Source of the DNA: Vicinamibacteria bacterium
GTDB lineage: Bacteria; Acidobacteriota; Vicinamibacteria; Fen-336
Assembly (NCBI GenBank): GCA_035570235.1
Contig: DATMML010000005.1
Span: forward strand, 1 to 64,000
DNA length: 64,000 nucleotides
Direction of reading: 5' to 3'
Below the pieces are notes generated by a model. That model saw nothing but the letters and a program-made list of their open reading frames with translations. It was not told where the DNA came from and searched no databases. Position numbers and translations under genes: made by a program. Positions 57,401 through 64,000 of this stretch are shown piece after piece. Each line of letters begins with the position of its first letter. Position 1 is the first letter of the stretch.

Positions 57401-60400
57401 CATCGTCAATGGAACCCCGGCCCCCATCGCGGGCGGGGCCTTCAGCGCCCTGGTCCCGTCCCCCGACGGCCCGCTCACGATCGTGGCCAACGCCCAGGAC
57501 GCGGCGGGGAACGTGGGCACGGCCCAGGTTGGGGTGATCGTCGACTCCATCCCCCCCGTGGTGACCATCGCCTCCCCGCCGGAGGGGACGATCACCAACG
57601 CGGCGAGCCTGCACGTCACGGGGACGGTCACCGACGCCTCCCCGGTGACCCTCCAATTCGCAGGTAGCCCGGTGCCCCTGGCCGGGAACGCGTTCGCCTT
57701 TGACGTAGCGCTTCCGCCGAACGACGGGGGCACGGCCCTGACCTTCACGGCCACGGACGCGGCGGGGAACATGAGCACGGCGACCCTTCACGTCACGGTC
57801 GACCGGACGCCTCCCGCCCTGACCATCGCCGCGCCCGCGGAGGGAGCCTACGTGGGGCGCTTCCCCGTACTTCTCCAGGGAACGGTCCAGGATCTGACCG
57901 CGACCACGGTCGTGGTGGATGGCATGGCCGCCACCGTGGCCCAGGGCAGCTGGCAGGCCCAAGCGGCCGCCCTTCCCGAGGGCCCCCACGCTTTCTCCGT
58001 GGTGGCCACGGACGCGGCCGGGAACCAGACGACGCAGGTCCGGAACATCACCGTCGACACCACTCCCCCCGCGATCGCGATCACGCAGCCGCTCGGGGGG
58101 ACCTTTACCAACGCCCAGACGATCACGGTGTCGGGGACGGTGTCCGACGACACGCCGGTCACGGTGCAAGTGGAGGGACTGGCCGCCTCGGTCTCGGGCG
58201 GAGCCTTCAACGCATCCTCCGTGCCCTTGGGCCCGGGTCCCCAGGTCACCCTCCACGCGACCGCCACCGACGCCGCCGGCAATACCCAGACCGCGACCGT
58301 GACCTTGAACGTGGATCGGACCCCTCCCAGCGTCCAGATCACGAGCCCCTTGGCGGGGGCCTATCTCAAGGGCCCGGTCCTCACCGTCTCGGGGATGGTG
58401 ACGGCCGGGGCCCCCGTGACCCTGGACGTGAACGGCCAGCCCGCCACCCTCAGCGGGAGTTCCTTCACGGCCCTGGTCCCGGTGACGGACGGCTCGGTGA
58501 CGCTCCTGGGCACGGCCCACGATGCGGCCGGCAACGTAGGCACGGCCCAAATCACGGTGAATGTCGACTCCGTGCCCCCCGTGATCGCGGTGAGCTCGCC
58601 CGCCGACGGCTCCTTCACCAACCGGGCCACCGCCCACCTCGTGGGGACGGTGACCGACGCCTCGCCCACGACCCTCACCATAGGGGGCATGCCGGTCGGT
58701 CTGTCCGGTACCGCCTTCGCCCAGGACGTCGGCCTTCCCCCCACGGACGGTCCGACCACGATCACCTTGATCGCGCAGGATGCGGCGGGCAACGTGGCCA
58801 CCCTCGTCCTCCACGTCACCGTCGACCGCACGCCTCCCACCCTCCAGATCGCGAGCCCGGCCGAGGGGGCCATCCTGGGCGCGGTTCCCGTGGTCGTCCA
58901 GGGGCTCGTTCAGGACGCCAGCCCCACGACCGTGACCGTCGACGGTATCCCCGCCGCCCTCACCCAGCAGGCCTGGCAGGCCTCGTTCCCTGGCCTCGGA
59001 CAAGGCCCCCACTCCTTCTCCGTGGTGGCCACGGACGCAGCCGGAAACCAGACCAGCCTCGTGCGGAACGTCTTCATCGACCTCCTTCCCGTGACCATCG
59101 CCATCACGAGCCCCGCCCCCGGCGCCCTCACCAACGCCACGAGCGTGGCCGTCACGGGAACCGTCCAGGCGGGGAGCGCGGTTTTTGTCCTCGTGAACGG
59201 GATCCCCGCGAGCGTGTCCGCGGCGGGACAGTTCTCGGCCGTGGTGCCTCTGGTCGAGGGCAACAATACCCTGCAGGCCGTGGGCACGAGCGCCTCCGGA
59301 CGGTCCGCTTCCGCGAGCGTGGTCGTGACCCGGGACACGACCCCGCCCTCCATCACGCTCTCGGCGCCGCCCACTCTCTCCTTCAACCAGACCGTCCAGG
59401 TCACGGCCAGCGTGATGGACGACACGGGGGTGGCCCAGGTCGTCCTCAAGCTCAACGGAGCCGTCCTGGCCACCTTCATCGCGCCGCCTTATGTGGCTCC
59501 CTTGGCCGTCCCCACGGGGGCCAAGGGCGGCGACCTCCTCACCTTGGAAGCGGATGCCACCGACCGCGCGGGTAATTCCGCCTCTGTCACCCAGACCGTG
59601 AAGGTGATCGGGAACGGCGTGATCGTGGGGCAGGTCCTCTCCGACGCCACGGGCCTCACCCTGCCGGGGGCCACCGTCCAGATGGTCTCCGGTGGCTCCT
59701 CCGTCCAGGCGACGACGGACGAGACGGGCCGTTACTCACTCCCCACGGGCAGCCCGGAGGCCGTCCTCGTCGCGGGCAGCAGCGGCATGACGAGCGTCGT
59801 GCGCGACATCCCGGTCCAGGCCGGAGTGGGGACGCTCCCCGTGGACGCACGCCTCACTCCCCTGGCCCCGCCGGTCACGATCGCCGCCGCGGGGGGAAGC
59901 GTTTCCGCCGGACAGGTGACCCTAGCCGTTCCCCCCGGCCCGGGGACGGTCACCCTGACGCCCCTTTCGGCCCAGGGCCTGCCCGGCCTCCTCCCCATGG
60001 GCTACAGCCCGCTGGTCGCGTTCGACCTCCGGACGGACACCGGGGCGGGGGCGCCTCTGAGCGCGACCATCACCGGCCTCACGCAGGACGTCCTGCACCT
60101 CACGGTCTACCACCCCGAGGTGCACGCTTGGTTGATGGTGAGTCCCAACCTCCAGGCGGCCACCGACGGCTCCCTCACCGTGTCCCTGCCCGAGATCAAT
60201 CCTTACGCCATCGTCGCGGCCGACCCCGATCCCGCCCTGGTGATCCCCGCCGCGACTCAGCCCCTCACCGGCCTGCCGCCCCTGGATGTTCCGCCCACCT
60301 CCGTGGCTACGACGGTCGTAACGCCCCCCACGATCCCTCCCACCGGAGGCACGGCCCAGGTGGCTCTGGCCGTCCAGTCTCCGACCCCGCTGCCCTCGGG

Positions 60401-63400
60401 AACCGTGGTCCAGGCCCAGGTGACGGAGACCTTCACCCTGGCCACGGGCGAGGCGGCCTCGGAAGAGACCCGTCTCGAGGACATCGTTCTCTTCCAGAAG
60501 CCGGCGCCGAGCGGGGCCGTCCTGGCTGCGACCCTGCCCGCCACGCCTTCCCGGACCTTCTCCGACACCGAGCTGACGGCGGGACACGTCCACCTCGACA
60601 TCGTGGCGGGACGGGAAGGGGTTCGGGGCTCAACGGGCGGTAGCCAGCCCGTCACCATCCAGGCGACGGGGGCTCAGCTCGTCGTGCCGGGGGGCGCCCT
60701 GACCCAGGACACCGCCATAGCGCTCGAGCCGCAGGCGAGTCTCTCCAGCTTCCTGCCTTCCGCCTCGGGGCTCCAGCCCTTGACGGAGGTGGTGGTGGAC
60801 ACCTCGGGGGCGACACTGATGCTCCCCGCCCAGCTGTCGGTGACCTCGCCGGGAGGCGTGGCCTCGGGGGACAACCTCCTCATCGCCCGCGTGGACCGGG
60901 TCTTGGATATCCCCAGGCTGGTGGTCGTGGGCCTGGGCCAGCTGAACGGCAGCGAGATCGTCACCCAGGCCTATCCCGGCCTGCCCGGGATCACGGTCGG
61001 GGGGCGGTACGTGTTCTACCGGGTTGGCTCTCCCCTGGGCTTTGTGGCCGGCCTGACCACCTCCAGCGGCGTCCTCGTCCCGTCGGTCGTCGTCGGGACG
61101 GATCAACTCCCCTTCATCGGGCTCTCCGGCGCTGACGGCAGCTACATCGTGGCCGCGCTCGCTGGTCCCGTCCAGCTCACGGCCACAGTGCCCCGGACCT
61201 CGCTCCTGGGCACGGCCACGGCCGCGGTCTCGGCCGGCCAGACTGCCGCCCAGAACATCGCTCTTGCGGGGACGGTCACTGCGGCCACGGTGTCCCCGGC
61301 CGACGGGTCGACGGGAGTGGACACCGGTGTCGAGGTCCAGATCACGTCTTCGGCCCCTCTGGACCTCAAAACCGTCACCCCGGCCAACATCCTGCTCCTC
61401 AAGGGCACCCAAGCCGTGAACGTGAGGCTCGTCCTCTCGGGAAGCGGCAAGACCCTCGCCGTCATCCCCGCCGCCGCCCTCGATTTCTCGGCCACCTACA
61501 CGCTCCAGGGCTCGGGGCTGGCCGACGTCTTCGGGGGCCTCGTCTCGGTACCCTCGGTCTCGTTCCGCACCAAGGACAACGTGCCTCCCGTCTACAACAC
61601 GGGTGCCCTCACCTTCTCCTTCCCCGACGCAAACGGGCTCGTGACCATCTCCGCCCCCGCGCAGACCTTCCCCCCCGGCACCACCATCCTCATCATCGAT
61701 TCCGGCAACGGGATCGTGCTCTCCCTCACCGCTGGGAACTCGGGTGAGGTCGCGGCCCACCCGATGCCCGCCTCCATCAACGACCAGATGATGGTGACGA
61801 TCACGGATCCTTTCGGGAACGTCACCACCTTCAACCGCAGCCAGTTCGTGGACCCCGCCACGGGAAAGACGGCCATCGGGGCCGGGGGAGGCGTGGTCCA
61901 GGCCGCCGACGGCAGCGGCGTCGAGCTGCGCATTCCCGAGGGAGCCCTGGACAAGGCGGTCACCCTCCGGATCACCGCCTTTGGTCCCGACCTCTTCCCC
62001 GATCGCCCCGAGCTGGGGGGTGCCAACTTCGGGAGCGGGATCAAGATCGAGTCCGCCGACCAGCCGGTCTTCAAGAAGGAAGTCAAGCTGGCCTTCCCGC
62101 TTCCCGACTTCACGACCGTGCCCCCGGACCAGCAGCCGGCCAAACCCGAGGACGCCTTCTACTACGTCTATCGCAAGATAGACCGTCCCGACGGCAAGGT
62201 GGCCTTCCAGACCCTGGATTGGGCCACCGTGGAGGGAAGCGGGCCGACGGCCAAGGTGGTGATGGCCTCGTACCCCATGAGCGGGTACGTGGACAGCATC
62301 GGCCAGTACGTGCCCTCGACGGGGGCGGCCCTGGGGGTGGGGCTCGCCTACGCCATCTGTGTTTGGACCATCAACCGCCTGCTCCCGGGCACGCCCGTGG
62401 GCGGCGTGATCACGGGAAGCGTCCTTCGCCCCTTCTTCCCCCCGGGGTCGACCGCTCCTTCTTATCAGGGTGTCCCCGGACTGGTCGTCCGCGCCACCAC
62501 CCTCAACGGCGCCTCCTTCGATCCCACCAAGTCGGAGACGGTCGCCATCACCCAGGGCGACGGCCGCTACACGATGTTCGACGACCACTTCACGGGCGGG
62601 GTGGTGGAGGTCCACACCGTCGATCCGAGCGACGGGCTCGACCACATGGGGACGGTGTTCGCGGTCCAGGAAACCGACTCCAAGATCGACACCGACCCCG
62701 GGCTCGCCCACCTGAAGCTGTTCGGTCTCTTCAAGAACCTGGCCACGGCCGACATCCTCCTGCCCGAGGCCGCGGCCAAGGCGCCCCCGCCCCCCTTCGC
62801 CATCCACGTGATGACCGAGGACGCGAGCGGCCGCCACGACGTGACCGGCCTCATCGTCGCGGGCACGCCGCTGCGCATCGGGTTCCGGAGCGTGGACGCC
62901 CAGGGCAATCTCGCCATCGTCAACAGCGCCACCATCAACGGGGCGACCAAGACGGTGGTGCCGGAGTCGGTGCCCCCGGCCGTGCTGCCCATGAACTTCC
63001 TGCTGCAGGACGGCAGCAGCAGCGACGGGACGTTCACACCCAGCCAGGCCGGAAGCTACACCGTCGCCGCCAGCGCGATATCGCCCTTTGGAGGGGTCGA
63101 GAACGCCACCTACACCTTCCGGGTCATCGCGGCGGGGGGAAAGGTCGGTAGCACGCCCGGCGTCCCCCCCGCGGTCATCGACGCCCAGACCGCGCCCGCG
63201 AACGGCGCGGCCGGCGTGCCGGTGGGGGTCTTCCCGGCCGTCTTCTTCACCGAGCCGGTCAAGAAGATCCTGGGGAACGTTAAGCTCGTCGCCCCCGATG
63301 GCACCCAGGTGCCCTGCAACATCACGGGGATCGGGCTCGACGCTTCCGGGAACCCCATCCCGGTGCTGGTGACGGGTGCGGACGTGGTGGTCACCTCCGT

Positions 63401-64000
63401 GACCTTGGAGCCTCTTGCGGGCCTCGAGTTCAACGCCACTTACACGATCCTGGTCACGGACGGAGTCATCGACCTCGCCACGGACGCCCAGGGCCAGCCC
63501 GCCCCCCTGAAGCTGTCTCCCGCCCCCTACCAAAGCACGTTTACCACCTTCGGACCGGAGGCGGTGGGAGGCTCGGGGAGCTACCAGGTAGCGGGCCTGG
63601 CCGTGGTGGGGGACCGTGCCTACGTGGCCCGCACCCTTTATCCGGGAGGGGTGGGTGTCTCCCAGTCCGGCGAGCTGCACATCTTCGACACCGCGGACCC
63701 CGTCGCCCCCCGCGAGGTTCTCGATCCCCCCACCCGGTTCAACTACCCGCCCCGCGATCTGGCCGCGGGCTCCGACGGGAACGGAACCCGCACCGTAGTC
63801 ATCGCCGCCTCGCCGCGGACCTATTTCCAGAGCAACGGCGAGATCGTGGTCTACACGGAGCTTGTCAGCACCCCCGCCAACCTCTTCGTCTACGACGTGA
63901 CCACCGACCAGCCGCAGTGGGTCGGGGCGGCCAGCCTCACCAGCAACATCCTCGACGGGTATCCAAACCGCGTCGTCCTCCGGGGGAACAGCATCTACGT
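54471..64000 (+). CDS. Giant secreted Ig-repeat protein 2 (3' end beyond window)
   Basis: Reading from ATG 54471, the frame has no stop through base 64000: at least 3176 codons, with the end outside the window. Signal peptide: RRATALALSWIFSAGPVSA. A charged linker (residues 90-140) leads to a beta domain, then about 16 Ig-like domains of 85-100 residues (263 to about 1710), each starting with a variant of VDTTPPxIxIxxPxxG and ending in DAAGN. Then come a carboxypeptidase-regulatory-like unit (about 1713), ZU5-like pieces with PEGALDKAVTLRI, two SbsA-type domains (VSPADGSTGVDTGV; QTAPANGAAGVPVG) and, from about 3037, VVGDRAYVA with LHIFDTADPVAPREV, typical of LVIVD propeller blades. It follows giant gene 1 by 14 bp. 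No strong ribosome site is visible. Confidence 0.88.
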   Translation, partial: MSERRQDGSRRHPPLRRATALALSWIFSAGPVSAIPPPNVIPTAPGVAYRAPSASLPHAVDSGPQVASTPSPFGLLRETIAPRDPPDRGGRGEGRPDIRDVGTREEDHRDGEGDGTCEPAEGGDEGRGSPGEGEHGEPGVVPSPSPGGFGIFGPQKYLRTPGERNRYTTTLSVPPWVVGPYNLHVQNGEADGTHRLTAAWIQVNGVCVATPRDFGNRGEDDHDKAVASFDRTVTLTPQTILKVTLASEPGSYLYLTLSGQNADHTPPRVTVAQPAPGSTIGTATPRIDVQYQDLLGVGEPVASGVDVSTLQVLLDGVDRTSLFTVRSSDASLDLPPGLTLAEGIHAVTASIKDRAGNLGTTTASFTVSLSSPQIQILTPAAGAYLNTATPLVQIRYQDNFALDLSSFKVLVNGTDETAAFTKTAGGATGTPSLPTGGNLIVAQIKDLAGNASSAQVSFIVDTQPPTLSIVHPAAGSYLSMSTVTVSLQYADDQALDLTSLKVLLDSSPVVMGIPGPSGATGSAGPLADGPHALTASIADRAGNRTTAGASFVVDTTPPAIAVTRPLPGSILNSTNTGASVTFSDADGVVLSSFKATLNGADVTSSFTAMPGSASGALSGLPQGPNTLQAQISDVAGNVGTAGSTFTVDSVPPTGTFVAPQPLVNTALPIIQATYADPAPGTGVNPGSVQVFLDGVLQGANFTASTSAVVGTPASPLAEGAHTVLVTFADGAGNPGQAGPTTFTVDTQPPTAAFRSPVNDSFLNNPTPTIELDYSDATSGVATGSVHVYLQPPPTPSGPSPEVEITSYLQVGPASALGSIPASAPLADGSYQLRAALSDLAQNAAPPVVIQFEIDTTPPQIAITQPVGGSYTNALTTAVSGPVSDDTPVTVLVEGIAAPVSGGAFTAPAVPLGAGPLVTLHATATDAAGNTQTATVTLNVDRTPPTVQITSPVSGAYVRGPAVPVTGTVSAAAPLAQVIVNGTPAPIAGGAFSALVPSPDGPLTIVANAQDAAGNVGTAQVGVIVDSIPPVVTIASPPEGTITNAASLHVTGTVTDASPVTLQFAGSPVPLAGNAFAFDVALPPNDGGTALTFTATDAAGNMSTATLHVTVDRTPPALTIAAPAEGAYVGRFPVLLQGTVQDLTATTVVVDGMAATVAQGSWQAQAAALPEGPHAFSVVATDAAGNQTTQVRNITVDTTPPAIAITQPLGGTFTNAQTITVSGTVSDDTPVTVQVEGLAASVSGGAFNASSVPLGPGPQVTLHATATDAAGNTQTATVTLNVDRTPPSVQITSPLAGAYLKGPVLTVSGMVTAGAPVTLDVNGQPATLSGSSFTALVPVTDGSVTLLGTAHDAAGNVGTAQITVNVDSVPPVIAVSSPADGSFTNRATAHLVGTVTDASPTTLTIGGMPVGLSGTAFAQDVGLPPTDGPTTITLIAQDAAGNVATLVLHVTVDRTPPTLQIASPAEGAILGAVPVVVQGLVQDASPTTVTVDGIPAALTQQAWQASFPGLGQGPHSFSVVATDAAGNQTSLVRNVFIDLLPVTIAITSPAPGALTNATSVAVTGTVQAGSAVFVLVNGIPASVSAAGQFSAVVPLVEGNNTLQAVGTSASGRSASASVVVTRDTTPPSITLSAPPTLSFNQTVQVTASVMDDTGVAQVVLKLNGAVLATFIAPPYVAPLAVPTGAKGGDLLTLEADATDRAGNSASVTQTVKVIGNGVIVGQVLSDATGLTLPGATVQMVSGGSSVQATTDETGRYSLPTGSPEAVLVAGSSGMTSVVRDIPVQAGVGTLPVDARLTPLAPPVTIAAAGGSVSAGQVTLAVPPGPGTVTLTPLSAQGLPGLLPMGYSPLVAFDLRTDTGAGAPLSATITGLTQDVLHLTVYHPEVHAWLMVSPNLQAATDGSLTVSLPEINPYAIVAADPDPALVIPAATQPLTGLPPLDVPPTSVATTVVTPPTIPPTGGTAQVALAVQSPTPLPSGTVVQAQVTETFTLATGEAASEETRLEDIVLFQKPAPSGAVLAATLPATPSRTFSDTELTAGHVHLDIVAGREGVRGSTGGSQPVTIQATGAQLVVPGGALTQDTAIALEPQASLSSFLPSASGLQPLTEVVVDTSGATLMLPAQLSVTSPGGVASGDNLLIARVDRVLDIPRLVVVGLGQLNGSEIVTQAYPGLPGITVGGRYVFYRVGSPLGFVAGLTTSSGVLVPSVVVGTDQLPFIGLSGADGSYIVAALAGPVQLTATVPRTSLLGTATAAVSAGQTAAQNIALAGTVTAATVSPADGSTGVDTGVEVQITSSAPLDLKTVTPANILLLKGTQAVNVRLVLSGSGKTLAVIPAAALDFSATYTLQGSGLADVFGGLVSVPSVSFRTKDNVPPVYNTGALTFSFPDANGLVTISAPAQTFPPGTTILIIDSGNGIVLSLTAGNSGEVAAHPMPASINDQMMVTITDPFGNVTTFNRSQFVDPATGKTAIGAGGGVVQAADGSGVELRIPEGALDKAVTLRITAFGPDLFPDRPELGGANFGSGIKIESADQPVFKKEVKLAFPLPDFTTVPPDQQPAKPEDAFYYVYRKIDRPDGKVAFQTLDWATVEGSGPTAKVVMASYPMSGYVDSIGQYVPSTGAALGVGLAYAICVWTINRLLPGTPVGGVITGSVLRPFFPPGSTAPSYQGVPGLVVRATTLNGASFDPTKSETVAITQGDGRYTMFDDHFTGGVVEVHTVDPSDGLDHMGTVFAVQETDSKIDTDPGLAHLKLFGLFKNLATADILLPEAAAKAPPPPFAIHVMTEDASGRHDVTGLIVAGTPLRIGFRSVDAQGNLAIVNSATINGATKTVVPESVPPAVLPMNFLLQDGSSSDGTFTPSQAGSYTVAASAISPFGGVENATYTFRVIAAGGKVGSTPGVPPAVIDAQTAPANGAAGVPVGVFPAVFFTEPVKKILGNVKLVAPDGTQVPCNITGIGLDASGNPIPVLVTGADVVVTSVTLEPLAGLEFNATYTILVTDGVIDLATDAQGQPAPLKLSPAPYQSTFTTFGPEAVGGSGSYQVAGLAVVGDRAYVARTLYPGGVGVSQSGELHIFDTADPVAPREVLDPPTRFNYPPRDLAAGSDGNGTRTVVIAASPRTYFQSNGEIVVYTELVSTPANLFVYDVTTDQPQWVGAASLTSNILDGYPNRVVLRGNSIY
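57048..59096 (+). repeat. Tandem duplication of a four-Ig-domain block
   Basis: Bases 57048-58073 (1026 bp) and 58074-59096 (1023 bp) encode the same order of four Ig domains. Both begin IAITQP and both contain VSDDTPVTV, VSGGAF and the stretch VTLHATATDAAGNTQTATV; both end with FSVVATDAAGNQT. Domain 1 of each block is nearly identical, the other three less so, which fits duplication followed by uneven divergence or local gene conversion. Confidence 0.88.

Noticed and set aside
54567-63680. Very long minus-strand open frames (up to about 1016 codons) opposite giant gene 2
   Set aside because: They are Gly/Arg/His/Asp-rich shadows created by the codon use of the plus-strand gene, with no domains or ribosome sites, while the plus-strand frame shows clear Ig motifs.

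Overview
The window is GC-rich DNA from a Gram-negative-type bacterium: it has an RND efflux pair, Sec, Tat and lipoprotein signals, frequent GTG/TTG starts and good AGGAGG-type ribosome sites. The mix of a winged-helix/polytopic membrane regulator, a FecR plus DUF6600-like protein, several M16 peptidases, secreted proteins of unknown function and giant Ig-repeat proteins is typical of Acidobacteriota (Vicinamibacteria-like soil lineages). That placement is an inference from gene content; no rRNA or tRNA was seen.

Layout. 1-5.1 kb: a MarR regulator and a two-gene RND pump, with matching palindromes in front of both. 5.2-10.1 kb: a solute-binding-like protein, a secreted cupin, a lipoprotein, and an overlapping trio of ABC ATPase, permease and thioredoxin. 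10.7-13.5 kb: a PAS/GAF histidine kinase broken by one frameshift. 13.5-13.9 kb: a MITE-like remnant. 13.9-19.7 kb: secreted proteins of unknown function, a divergent MarR pair and a Tat-exported dienelactone hydrolase. 19.7-24.3 kb: a minus-strand sulfate uptake cluster (Rrf2 regulator, binding protein, CysT, CysW, CysA). 24.5-28.7 kb: a fused M16 peptidase and a serine beta-lactamase-like hydrolase. 28.8-38.5 kb: radical SAM plus YjbQ, a membrane-bound winged-helix regulator, a small SpoT-like HD hydrolase, an active/inactive M16 pair, and a VOC plus WYL-regulator unit. 39-42.7 kb: a FecR/DUF6600 protein, a stand-alone H-NOX heme sensor and a nucleoside-deoxyribosyltransferase/TIR-like protein.

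43.1-64 kb is the most striking part: two consecutive giant secreted proteins, 14 bp apart on the plus strand. The first (about 3750 aa) has about 13 carboxypeptidase-regulatory-like repeats, then Ig-like domains, then seven tandem repeats of about 135 aa with an RSAGG core; three copies carry adjacent cysteines. The second starts at 54471 and stays open to the last base of the window (more than 3170 codons). It holds about 16 Ig-like domains, including a tandem duplication of a four-domain block of about 1025 bp, then ZU5-like and SbsA-like modules and the start of a probable propeller. They look like one transcription unit for a very large cell-surface or secreted assembly; no dedicated secretion genes are visible here.

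Two genes (the histidine kinase and the first giant gene) each look one base short within a homopolymer run, so assembly indels should be suspected. A 180-bp sequence at the very start of the window recurs in inverted orientation at 38.6 kb (about 97% identical).
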